Assembly: GCF_001663775.1 (NCBI RefSeq)
Contig: NZ_KV467169.1
Span: 1,048,141 to 1,112,140, forward strand
From: Arthrobacter sp. B6
GTDB lineage: Bacteria > Actinomycetota > Actinomycetes > Actinomycetales > Micrococcaceae
DNA length: 64,000 nt
Direction: 5' to 3'
The translations under genes and the position numbers were made by a program. Position 1 is the first letter of the stretch. Each line of letters starts with the position of its first letter. This document shows positions 1 to 7,676 of the stretch, piece by piece. The notes below the pieces were generated by a model, which was given only the letters and a program-made list of their open reading frames with translations, ran no database searches and had not been told where the DNA came from.

Positions 1-1140
1 ACCTCCGAGGGCAACTACGACCTCGTGGGCAACAACACCCCGGTGTTCTTCATCCGCGACGGCATCAAGTTCCCGGACTTCATCCACTCCCAGAAGCGCC
101 TCCCGGGCACCCACCTGCGCGACGCGGACATGCAGTGGGACTTCTGGACCCTGTCCCCCGAGTCCGCGCACCAGGTCACCTGGCTCATGGGCGACCGCGG
201 CCTGCCCGCCTCCTGGCGCGAAATGCAGGGCTACGGCTCACACACCTACCAGTGGATCAACGCCGCGGGCGAACGCTTCTGGGTCAAGTACCACTTCAAG
301 TCCAACCAGGGCGTGAACACCATCACCGGTGACCGCGCCGAGGAACTGGCCGGCTCCGACGCGGACTTCTACATCCGCGACCTGGCCGAAAACATCGAAG
401 CCGGCAACTTCCCCTCCTGGGACCTGCACGTCCAGGTCATGCCGTACGAGGACGCCAAGACCTACCGGTTCAACCCGTTCGACCTCACCAAGGTCTGGCC
501 GCACGCGGACTACCCGCTGATCAAGGTCGGCACCATGGAACTGAACCGGAACCCGGAGAACTACTTCGCGCAGATCGAACAGGCAACCTTCGCGCCGTCG
601 AACTTCGTGCCCGGCATCGCCGCGTCCCCGGACAAGATGCTGCAGGCCCGCATCTTCTCCTACGCCGACGCGCACCGCTACCGCGTGGGCACCAACCACG
701 CCCAGATCCCGGTCAACCAGCCCAAGAACGAGGTCAACAACTACAGCCAGGACGGCGCCGGACGCTACCTGTTCAACGCCCCCACCGTCCCGGTCTACGC
801 CCCGAACACCGTGGGCGGCCCGGCGGCAGTGGAGCCCCAGAACCCGGCCGGCGGCTGGGAGAACGACGGCGAACTGACCCTCTCCGCGCACACCCTGCAC
901 GCCGAGGACAGCGACTTCGGCCAGGCCGGCACGCTCTACCGCGAAGTCTACGACGACGCCGCCAAGGCCCGCTTCCTGGACACCATCACCGGTGCCGTGG
1001 GCGGCGTGAAGAGCCCCGGCATCAAGGAACGCGCCATCCAGTACTGGACCAACGTCGACGCCGAACTCGGCGCCAAACTCCGCGCCAACCTCGGCACCGC
1101 CCCGCTCTCCGACGCCGAAGCAGCCAACAAAATCGGCTAA
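1..1140 (+). CDS. Catalase, C-terminal part (5' end outside window)
   Basis: Heme catalase that decomposes hydrogen peroxide in the cytoplasm. The reading frame is open from base 1 and ends at TAA 1138-1140, so 379 residues are visible; about 110 N-terminal residues, including the distal His, lie outside. The fragment opens with the family stretch around the catalytic Asn (VGNNTPVFFIRD). It carries the proximal-heme segment RIFSYADAHRYRVG, whose Tyr at visible residue 221 is the expected iron ligand. The inferred full length, near 490 residues, fits a small-subunit monofunctional catalase. A strong hairpin follows at 1197-1233. Confidence 0.95.
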   Translation, partial: TSEGNYDLVGNNTPVFFIRDGIKFPDFIHSQKRLPGTHLRDADMQWDFWTLSPESAHQVTWLMGDRGLPASWREMQGYGSHTYQWINAAGERFWVKYHFKSNQGVNTITGDRAEELAGSDADFYIRDLAENIEAGNFPSWDLHVQVMPYEDAKTYRFNPFDLTKVWPHADYPLIKVGTMELNRNPENYFAQIEQATFAPSNFVPGIAASPDKMLQARIFSYADAHRYRVGTNHAQIPVNQPKNEVNNYSQDGAGRYLFNAPTVPVYAPNTVGGPAAVEPQNPAGGWENDGELTLSAHTLHAEDSDFGQAGTLYREVYDDAAKARFLDTITGAVGGVKSPGIKERAIQYWTNVDAELGAKLRANLGTAPLSDAEAANKIG

Positions 1141-1196
1141 CCGGCACTCGGCTCTGAGCCACTGGTTGCCCTCAGGCACTGGTGGCCCTGCGCCAG

Positions 1197-1233
1197 GAAC
1201 ACCCCGCTGCGGATCATCCGCGGCGGGGTGTTC
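1197..1233 (+). terminator. Hairpin terminator of the catalase gene
   Basis: Arms GAACACCCCGC (1197-1207) and GCGGGGTGTTC (1223-1233) pair perfectly. The loop contains a second GCGGAT/ATCCGC pairing, so almost the whole element folds. It begins 57 nt after the catalase stop. A weak U tract follows (TTGC and similar), so Rho-independent function is inferred. Confidence 0.7.
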
Positions 1234-1315
1234 TGCGTTGCGGGCGTTTTCCCTGTCCGCCCGGCCGGTTTCCACATAGGCGGTGCCGGCTATGGCTGCC
1301 GCCGTCTGCGGTCCC

Positions 1316-1327
1316 TAGGATCACTGC
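1316..1327 (+). promoter_or_regulatory. Leaderless-type -10 box for the DUF2461 gene
   Basis: TAGGAT sits exactly 6 nt before ATG 1328 and no Shine-Dalgarno sequence is present. The mRNA probably starts at or next to the start codon. Confidence 0.5.
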
Positions 1328-1963
1328 ATGACTACATTCCAGGGGATCCCCGCCGGGGCATTCGCGTTTTATGCCGAACTTGAGGACAACAACAACCGGG
1401 AGTGGTGGCTGGAGCACAAGGACAGCTACAACACCCTGGTCCGGGACCCTGTCACGGCGCTCCTGGCCGAGCTGGAACCGCGGTTCGGGCCGGGCAAGGT
1501 GTTCCGCCCCAACCGGGACATCAGGTTTTCCCAGGACAAATCTCCCTACAAGACCGCCCAGGGCGCCTTCGCAGCCACCCAGGAGGGCGTGGGCTACTAC
1601 CTTCAGGTGAGCGCCGACGGGCTCCTGGTGGGCGGCGGGTACCATTCCCACTCGCCGGCCCAGCTGGTGCGGTTCCGGAAGTCCGTTGATGCCTCAGGTA
1701 CCGGCGAGGCACTCCGGCAGATCGTCGACTCCGTCGCGGCCGCGGGCTTCGCGGTGGAAGGCGAAAAGCTGAAGACCGTACCCCGCGGGTTCGACAAGGC
1801 GCACCCCCGTGCCGAGTTGCTGAAACACAAATCCCTGTCCGCCGGAGTTGAGCTTGGCCAGCCGGACTGGGTGCACACCCCGGAGGCCGCCGGGAAGATC
1901 GCCGGGATGTGGGACCAACTGCGGCCGCTCGTGGAGTGGGTGGGCCGGCACGCCGCTCCCTGA
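1328..1963 (+). CDS. DUF2461 (TIGR02453-type) protein
   Basis: A 211-residue cytoplasmic protein of the DUF2461 family, whose molecular function is not established. Family-like features include the N-terminal F-Y-A-E-L-E-D-N-N-R-E-W region, then FRPNRDIRFSQDKSPYKT at about residues 60-77, and a central GGGYH segment. It converges tail to tail with the TetR gene, 20 nt away and without an intervening hairpin. Length is normal for the family. The start follows a leaderless-type -10 box. Confidence 0.9.
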   Translation: MTTFQGIPAGAFAFYAELEDNNNREWWLEHKDSYNTLVRDPVTALLAELEPRFGPGKVFRPNRDIRFSQDKSPYKTAQGAFAATQEGVGYYLQVSADGLLVGGGYHSHSPAQLVRFRKSVDASGTGEALRQIVDSVAAAGFAVEGEKLKTVPRGFDKAHPRAELLKHKSLSAGVELGQPDWVHTPEAAGKIAGMWDQLRPLVEWVGRHAAP

Positions 1964-1983
1964 GGGCCTTTGCTGCAAGGCGG

Positions 1984-2592
1984 TCAGGCTTCTTGGGATG
2001 CCGCGGCTGCCAGGCGGGTTTCCAGGTTATTGAAGAACACGGTGAGCATCAGCTCAAAGGCCCTGGTGGCCGCTTCCGGCTGGTTCATCACCACAAAGTC
2101 GAACTGCAGGCCGTAGAACGTAGATGTGAACAGGCGGGCGTCGGTGTCCGCGAATTCCTCCGGGATGCCCTGCACCATCAGCCAGTCCCGGGTTTTGTGG
2201 TGCAGCATGCGGAAGTGTTCCTGCGAGGTGCCGCGCGGCTCTGCGGCCACAATGTCCTGGGCAGTGGCTTCGAATTCGAGCCTGGCAAGGTGGCGGTTCC
2301 GCTGTGCCATGGTCCATTGCCATGATTCCAGCAGGTAGCTCCTCCACGCGTCCCGGTCGGTGTCGCGCACGTCCGCGCCGCGCATGCCGTCCAACCGCGA
2401 CTCGATGGACCGGATGATCTCGTTGACCAGTTGCTCCCTGCTGCCGAAATGGTACACAAGGACGTAGGCGCTGATGCCCAGCCCATCCGCCAGGCTGCGG
2501 AACGTCAGTTCAGCCAGCGACTTGTCCATCAGGTAGTCCAGGATCGCGGACAGCAGCTCTGCCTTGCGTTCAGGTTTTGCGGGGCGGGCCAT
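1984..2592 (-). CDS. TetR family transcriptional regulator
   Basis: A 202-residue DNA-binding repressor. The N-terminal helix-turn-helix spans about residues 10-55 (LTFRSLADGLGISAYVLVYHFGSREQLVNEI), with the usual TetR spacing; the rest is a helical ligand-binding domain. The nearest divergent-type neighbour is the APC permease unit, which points the same way and ends 99 nt upstream, so the target cannot be deduced from position. TAAGAT stands 6 nt before the ATG, suggesting leaderless translation. The ligand is unknown. Confidence 0.93.
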   Translation of the reverse strand: MARPAKPERKAELLSAILDYLMDKSLAELTFRSLADGLGISAYVLVYHFGSREQLVNEIIRSIESRLDGMRGADVRDTDRDAWRSYLLESWQWTMAQRNRHLARLEFEATAQDIVAAEPRGTSQEHFRMLHHKTRDWLMVQGIPEEFADTDARLFTSTFYGLQFDFVVMNQPEAATRAFELMLTVFFNNLETRLAAAASQEA

Positions 2593-2617
2593 GAATCCAT
2601 CTTAGGTAAGAAACGAA

Positions 2618-2669
2618 TGCCGCCCCCTGATCACGCCGCCTTCTCGGCAGCACGGACCAGGGGGCGGCG
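2618..2669 (-). terminator. Long hairpin after the APC permease gene
   Basis: GCCGCCCCCTG (2619-2629) pairs with CAGGGGGCGGC (2658-2668) around a 28-nt loop. It lies 23 nt downstream of the permease stop and before the TetR start, as expected for a terminator of the permease transcript. Confidence 0.55.
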
Positions 2670-2691
2670 GCAAACAGCACACAGCGGGTCC

Positions 2692-4242
2692 TCAGGCGCG
2701 GGTGTACTCATCCTCAGGCTCGGTGGACCTCGGTGCTGCATCGCCGCGTCCGTTGACAGCTTCCCTGGCCTCGGTGAAACGCTCGTTAAGGCGGGAGTGG
2801 CGCTGGCCGTAGGCGAAGTAGATGACAATGCCGATCAGCAGCCAGATCGCGAAGAAGATCCAGGTCTCCACCGCCAGGTTCGTCATCAGGTAGAGGCACA
2901 GCAGTGCGGACACCACCGGCAGGACCTTGCCGAACGGTACGCGGAAGGAGGGCTTGAGGTCAGGGCGCTTCTTTCGCAGGACGAGGATGCCAAGGCTCAC
3001 CATCACGAACGCCGACAGCGTGCCGATGTTGATCATTTCTTCCAGCAGGTCCACGTTGGTGAGTCCGGCGACGAGTGCCACGGCGGCGCCGCAGAGCACC
3101 TGGAGGCGGACCGGCGTCGAACGCTTTTCACTGGTCCTGGACAGGGCCCGCGGCAGCAGTCCATCGCGGCTCATGGCCAGCACCACGCGGGACAGGCCCA
3201 TCAGGAGCACCATGATCACCGTGGTCAGGCCGATCAGGGAGCCGAAGGCAATGACTTTGGCGGCAGTGGTGTCGCCGACCGCCTCGAAGGCAGTGGTCAG
3301 TGTGGGGTTCTCGGCTTCCGCCAGATCGGTGTAGGACACCATGCCGGTCAGGGCCAGGGACACGAGGATGTAGAGCAGCGTGACAACGGCGAGGCCGCCA
3401 AAGATGCCGCGCGGCAGGGTCTTCTGCGGGTTCTTCACTTCCTCCGCGGAAGTGGCCACCACGTCGAAGCCGATGAAGGCGAAGAACACCAGGGCAGCGC
3501 CGGCGAAGATACCCAGCGTGCCGTACTGGGCCGGCGCGGCACCGGTGAGGAAGCCGAAGAAGGACTGCTTGAGAACGTCGGCGGTGCCGCCGGCGGTGGG
3601 TTCTGCCGCAGGGATGAACGGGCTGTAGTTTTCGAACTTCACGTAGGTGAAACCCACCACGATCACAAACAGCACTACGCCGATCTTGATCAGCGTGAAG
3701 ATGTTGCCCACGCGGGCGGAGAGCTTGGTCCCGAGCACCAGCAGGACGGTGAAGACGGCCACGATCAGGAAGGCTCCCCAGTACAGGTCGACACCGCCAA
3801 TGGACATCGCAGCCGGAACGTCGGCACCCATCAGTGCGAAGACCTTGCTGAGGTAGATGCCCCAGTACTTGGCGATGACCGCGGCGGCGGTGAAGAGTTC
3901 CAGGATCAGGTTCCAGCCGATGATCCAGGCCAGCAGTTCGCCCATCGTGGCGTACGTGAAGACGTAGGCCGAACCGGCAACGGGGATGGCGGTGGCAAAC
4001 TCGGCGTAGCACATGATGGCCAGCGCGCAGGTGACGGCGGCGATGGCGAAGGAGACGGTCACCGCCGGTCCGGAGAAGTTGGCGGCGGCCTTGGCTCCGA
4101 CGGAAAAGATGCCGGCGCCGACGGCGACCGCGACACCCATAATCATCAGGTCCCAGGTGCTGAGGGACCGTTTGAGCTTGCGCCCGGGTTCATCGGCGTC
4201 GGCCATTGACTGCTCGATGGTTTTTGTCCGGAGGAGGTTCAT
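2692..4242 (-). CDS. APC-family amino acid permease
   Basis: Membrane transporter of the amino acid-polyamine-organocation superfamily, 516 residues from the chosen ATG. About twelve hydrophobic segments are visible. The first helix carries GVAVAVGAGIFSVG, the family substrate-binding motif, and the sequence resembles cationic amino acid transporters of the YfnA/CAT type. An upstream GTG at 4299 would add 19 residues; ATG 4242 (MNLLRTKTIEQ) matches the usual start of homologues. The C-terminus is polar and cytoplasmic. The exact substrate cannot be read from sequence. Confidence 0.9.
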   Translation of the reverse strand: MNLLRTKTIEQSMADADEPGRKLKRSLSTWDLMIMGVAVAVGAGIFSVGAKAAANFSGPAVTVSFAIAAVTCALAIMCYAEFATAIPVAGSAYVFTYATMGELLAWIIGWNLILELFTAAAVIAKYWGIYLSKVFALMGADVPAAMSIGGVDLYWGAFLIVAVFTVLLVLGTKLSARVGNIFTLIKIGVVLFVIVVGFTYVKFENYSPFIPAAEPTAGGTADVLKQSFFGFLTGAAPAQYGTLGIFAGAALVFFAFIGFDVVATSAEEVKNPQKTLPRGIFGGLAVVTLLYILVSLALTGMVSYTDLAEAENPTLTTAFEAVGDTTAAKVIAFGSLIGLTTVIMVLLMGLSRVVLAMSRDGLLPRALSRTSEKRSTPVRLQVLCGAAVALVAGLTNVDLLEEMINIGTLSAFVMVSLGILVLRKKRPDLKPSFRVPFGKVLPVVSALLCLYLMTNLAVETWIFFAIWLLIGIVIYFAYGQRHSRLNERFTEAREAVNGRGDAAPRSTEPEDEYTRA

Positions 4243-4348
4243 TAGGAGATCCACAATCCTGCTAGGGGTTGAAACAGACTTATCAACCGTAGTGTCCACC
4301 CATTGGACGGTGACAACCGTCCCGCATCATGAGACAAGCTCTGAGGGC

Positions 4349-4410
4349 AGGGCGCGAACGAACACTTGAGGCCCTCCTCACGAAGGGCCTCAAGTGTTCG
4401 TTCGCGCCCT
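4349..4410. repeat. Perfect 27-bp inverted repeat, family C
   Basis: Arms 4349-4375 and 4384-4410 are exact complements around an 8-nt loop. The core GGCGCGAACGAACACTTGAG recurs in variant form at 29745-29800. It sits directly after the DUF779 gene (which ends at 4448 on the minus strand), so it probably terminates the alcohol-oxidation operon. Confidence 0.75.
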
Positions 4411-4447
4411 TGAGTCGGGCTGTCCAGGTTGTGCGGGACCCGGCTGC

Positions 4448-4894
4448 CTAAGCCGGCCAGTCCATCAGGGTGGACCGGATCAGGAAGCGTTTCCCCTCCG
4501 GCGATTCCACCGAGAAGCCGCTGCCCCTGCCCTGCACCACATCCACCGTCAGGTGCGTGTGGCTCCAGTAGCTGAACTGTTCACGGGACATCCAGAACTC
4601 CAGCGGCTGCCCGTGTCCTGGGGCACCGGGCGGATCGGACGTGACGCCGCCCCCGGTCCCTGCACCGGACAGGTCGAACAGGCCCAACAGCACATCCGAA
4701 TCGCCGGTGATGAACTCCCCGGAGGGATAGCACATGGGCGAGGAACCGTCACAGCAGCCGCCGGACTGGTGGAACATCAGCGGCCCGTGCTGGAGCCACA
4801 GTTTCCGCAGCAGTTCCACGGCCCCGGCGGTGAGCGCCACCCGGGAGAAGTCCTCCCCGGGCAGCGTCACTGCGGCGTCGAGCCTGTCCAGCAT
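4448..4894 (-). CDS. DUF779 protein linked to aldehyde dehydrogenase
   Basis: A 148-residue protein of family DUF779, typically found next to acetaldehyde or alcohol dehydrogenases; the biochemical role is not known. It shows the characteristic Cys-rich segment SGGCCDGSSPMCYPSGEF at about residues 44-61, which suggests metal binding. Its ATG overlaps the adhP stop by one base (TGATG), so the two are translationally coupled. It is the last gene of the aldehyde dehydrogenase - AdhP - DUF779 unit. Confidence 0.92.
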   Translation of the reverse strand: MLDRLDAAVTLPGEDFSRVALTAGAVELLRKLWLQHGPLMFHQSGGCCDGSSPMCYPSGEFITGDSDVLLGLFDLSGAGTGGGVTSDPPGAPGHGQPLEFWMSREQFSYWSHTHLTVDVVQGRGSGFSVESPEGKRFLIRSTLMDWPA

Positions 4895-5916
4895 CAGAAC
4901 CTCAGCACCACGCGGCCGTCGATCTTGGCATGCTTCATTTCGTCAAGGACGGCGTTGACTTCCCCAAGCTCCCGCACGGAAACGGTGGGGTGGATCTTGC
5001 CCTGGGCATAGAAGTCCAGCGCCTCTTCCAGGTCCTGCCGGGTTCCGACGATCGAACCGCGGACGGTCAGGCCCTTGAGCACAATCTCGAAGATGGGCGC
5101 CGGAAAGTCGCCCGGCGGCAGCCCGTTGAACACAATGGTCCCGCCCCGGCGGGCCATGCCGATCGCCTGTCCAAAGGCTGACGGGTGCACTGCGGTGACG
5201 AGGACTCCATGGCAACCTCCGGTTTCACGCTGGATGACTTCTGCTGGATCTTCGTGCAAGGCGTTGACAGTCAGTTCGGCGCCATGGGCCTTCGCCAGGG
5301 CGAGTTTGTCGTCCGCGATGTCCACGGCCGCCACCCGCAGGCCCATGGCAACCGCGTACTGGACGGCGATGTGCCCCAGGCCGCCGATGCCGGAGACCGT
5401 AACCCACTGTCCCGGCTTGGCCTCGGTCATTTTCAGGCCCTTGTAGACCGTGACGCCGGCGCAAAGCACAGGTGCCACCTCAACGGGGTCCGAGCCGGCC
5501 GGGATCCTGGCGGCAAAGCGGCTGTCCACCAGCATGTACTCGCCGAACGAGCCGTCCACGCTGTAGCCGGCGTTCTTCTGCACCTCGCAAAGGGTCTCCC
5601 AGCCGGTGCGGCAGTACTGGCAGTCGCCACAGGCGGACCAGAGCCAGGCGTTCCCTACAACGTCACCGACGGCGAGATCCGTGACGCCCTCGCCGAGTGC
5701 CACCACTTCACCCACGCCTTCGTGGCCGGGAACAAACGGCGGCGACGGCTTGACCGGCCAGTCTCCCGCCGCGGCATGGAGGTCGGTGTGGCAGACGCCG
5801 GTGGTAAGCACCCTGACCAGGGCTTGCCCCGGCCCCGGGGTGGGGACGGCGATGTCCTTGAGCTGGAGGTCCTTGCCGAATTCGGTTACTACTGCTGCTT
5901 GCATTGTCGTCGTCAT
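4894..5916 (-). CDS. adhP: Zinc-dependent alcohol dehydrogenase AdhP
   Basis: Medium-chain alcohol dehydrogenase, 340 residues, oxidising ethanol or other primary alcohols to aldehydes with NAD. Catalytic zinc motif CHTDLHAAAGDWP occurs near residue 43 and GHEGVG near residue 65. The four-cysteine structural zinc loop (CGDCQYCRTGWETLC) is near residues 95-109, and the Rossmann motif GIGGLGHIAVQYA near 175-187. An AAGGA Shine-Dalgarno precedes the ATG. It lies between aldehyde dehydrogenase and the DUF779 gene, so alcohol is presumably converted to acid by the operon. Confidence 0.94.
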   Translation of the reverse strand: MTTTMQAAVVTEFGKDLQLKDIAVPTPGPGQALVRVLTTGVCHTDLHAAAGDWPVKPSPPFVPGHEGVGEVVALGEGVTDLAVGDVVGNAWLWSACGDCQYCRTGWETLCEVQKNAGYSVDGSFGEYMLVDSRFAARIPAGSDPVEVAPVLCAGVTVYKGLKMTEAKPGQWVTVSGIGGLGHIAVQYAVAMGLRVAAVDIADDKLALAKAHGAELTVNALHEDPAEVIQRETGGCHGVLVTAVHPSAFGQAIGMARRGGTIVFNGLPPGDFPAPIFEIVLKGLTVRGSIVGTRQDLEEALDFYAQGKIHPTVSVRELGEVNAVLDEMKHAKIDGRVVLRF

Positions 5917-5968
5917 TGGCGAAATCCTTGCGTTGTTGTAGCGGTGGTAAGGGGAACGCAGTCCGGGC

Positions 5969-7492
5969 CTAGAAGAAGCCCAGCTTGTTTTCGTTGTAGC
6001 TGACCAGGAGGTTCTTGGTCTGCTGGTAGTGGTCCAGCATCATGGAGTGGTTTTCACGCCCGATGCCTGAGGACTTGTAGCCGCCGAACGCGGCGCCAGC
6101 CGGGTAGGCATGGTAGTTGTTGACCCAGACACGGCCTGCCTGGATTTCACGGCCGGCACGGTACGCAACGTTGCCGTTGCGGGACCAGACGCCGGCGCCC
6201 AGGCCGTAGAGGGTGTCGTTGGCAATGCCCATGGCATCGTTGTAGTCGCTGAACCTTGCCACCGAGACCACCGGGCCGAAGATCTCCTCCTGGAAGATCC
6301 GCATCTTGTTGTGGCCCTCGAAGACGGTGGGCTGGACGTAGTAGCCGCCGGCCAGGTCTCCGTCCAACTGCGCACGGGCACCGCCGGTGAGCACCTTGGC
6401 GCCTTCCTGCTTTCCGATGTCGATGTAGGAGAGGATCTTCTCGAGCTGGTCGTTGGATGCCTGGGCGCCCACCTGGGTTTCGGTGTCCAGCGGGTTGCCC
6501 TGGACCATCTTCTCCACCCGGGCCACCGCGTCAGCCATGAAGGACTCGTAGATGTCCTCCTGGACCAAGGCGCGGGACGGGCAGGTGCAGACCTCGCCCT
6601 GGTTGAAGGCGAACAGCGCGAAGCCTTCCTGGGCCTTGTCATAGAACGCGTCGTTGGCTTCGGCGACGTCGTTGAAGAAGATGTTGGGGCTCTTGCCGCC
6701 CAGTTCCAGGGTGACCGGGATCAGGTTCTGGCTGGCGTACTGGCTGATCAGCCGGCCCGTGGTGGTTTCGCCGGTGAAGGCGATCTTGCGGATCCGGGGG
6801 CTGGAGGCGAGGGGTTTGCCGGCCTCGACGCCGAACCCGTTGACGATGTTGAGGACGCCGGCCGGGAGGAGGTCGCCGATGAGTTCGATCAGGACCAGGA
6901 TGGACGACGGCGTCTGCTCGGCTGGCTTGAGGACCACGGCGTTGCCGGCGGCGAGCGCCGGTGCCAGCTTCCAGACAGCCATCAGGATGGGGAAGTTCCA
7001 GGGAATGATCTGGCCGACGACGCCGAGGGGCTCGTGATAGTGGTAGGCGGTGGTGTCGTCGTCGAGCTGGGACAGCCGGCCCTCCTGGGCCCGAACGGCC
7101 GAGGCGAAGTAGCGGAAGTGGTCCGCGGCGAGCGGGATGTCCGCGTTCAGGGTTTCGCGGATGGGCTTGCCGTTGTCCCACGACTCGGCGACGGCCAGCA
7201 TTTCGAGGTTTTCGTCGATCCGGTCGGCGATCCTGTTCAGGATCGCGGCGCGCTCGGCCACGGAAGTCTTGCCCCAGGACGGTGCGATCTTGTGCGCGGC
7301 GTCCAGGGCCAGCTCAATGTCCTCCGCCGTGCCCCGTGCAACCTCGCAGAAGACCTGGCCGGTGACCGGAGTGATGTTTTCAAAGTACTGGCCCTTGACG
7401 GGGGCTACCCACTCGCCGCCGATCCAGTTCTCGTAGCGGTCCTTGAACGTGACCTTCGAACCGTCCGTACCGGGCTGTGCGTAAACAGTCAT
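5969..7492 (-). CDS. NAD-dependent aldehyde dehydrogenase (acetaldehyde type)
   Basis: A 507-residue aldehyde dehydrogenase resembling ExaC/AldB-type acetaldehyde dehydrogenases. Visible motifs are PWNFPILMAVWK, the FTGETTTG nucleotide loop, the catalytic Glu in LELGGKSPN, and the catalytic Cys in FNQGEVCTCPSR. AAAGGAG precedes the ATG. It leads the operon with adhP and the DUF779 gene. A palindrome (7591-7604) lies in the upstream region, and a GAF regulator gene is adjacent. Confidence 0.94.
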   Translation of the reverse strand: MTVYAQPGTDGSKVTFKDRYENWIGGEWVAPVKGQYFENITPVTGQVFCEVARGTAEDIELALDAAHKIAPSWGKTSVAERAAILNRIADRIDENLEMLAVAESWDNGKPIRETLNADIPLAADHFRYFASAVRAQEGRLSQLDDDTTAYHYHEPLGVVGQIIPWNFPILMAVWKLAPALAAGNAVVLKPAEQTPSSILVLIELIGDLLPAGVLNIVNGFGVEAGKPLASSPRIRKIAFTGETTTGRLISQYASQNLIPVTLELGGKSPNIFFNDVAEANDAFYDKAQEGFALFAFNQGEVCTCPSRALVQEDIYESFMADAVARVEKMVQGNPLDTETQVGAQASNDQLEKILSYIDIGKQEGAKVLTGGARAQLDGDLAGGYYVQPTVFEGHNKMRIFQEEIFGPVVSVARFSDYNDAMGIANDTLYGLGAGVWSRNGNVAYRAGREIQAGRVWVNNYHAYPAGAAFGGYKSSGIGRENHSMMLDHYQQTKNLLVSYNENKLGFF

Positions 7493-7590
7493 TGCTAGCT
7501 CCTTTGCTGTGCAGGTGGCGGGCCGTGATGCTGGCGTCCGCCGTTGGTGTCAGCGTAGGAGCGTGAAGGTTGCAGTCAGGTTGCGCAGCC

Positions 7591-7604
7591 GTGAGCCAGC
7601 TCAC
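7591..7604 (-). promoter_or_regulatory. Palindromic candidate operator upstream of aldehyde dehydrogenase
   Basis: GTGAGC-CA-GCTCAC is a perfect 6+6 palindrome about 100 nt upstream of the aldehyde dehydrogenase start. The spacing suits an activator site, and the adjacent GAF-domain regulator is the obvious candidate ligand-responsive protein (inference). Confidence 0.45.
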
Positions 7605-7617
7605 AAGAGAAGCGGTC

Positions 7618-7676
7618 TGGGCCCACGCCTGCCGGGTTCCCTGGCCGAGCTTGCGAGGTTAGGGGGCAGGTGGGGA
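7618..7676. repeat. Family F element overlapping the regulator 3' end
   Basis: This copy shares GGGTTCCCTGGCCGAGC and GCGAGGTTAGGG with two tandem copies at 21282-21399. Its ends, CCCACGCCTGCC and GGCAGGTGGG, pair with one bulged base. It covers the last codons and stop of the GAF regulator gene, so it probably serves as its terminator. Confidence 0.6.

Noticed and set aside
2431..4209. 592-residue open frame on the plus strand opposite the APC permease
   Set aside because: Antisense shadow of a high-GC gene: the product is rich in His, Gln and Gly without a hydrophobic core, while the minus frame encodes a clear 12-helix permease.
4349..4410. Insertion-sequence terminal repeats
   Set aside because: The arms are separated by 8 nt only and no transposase gene is found anywhere in the window; these are hairpins.
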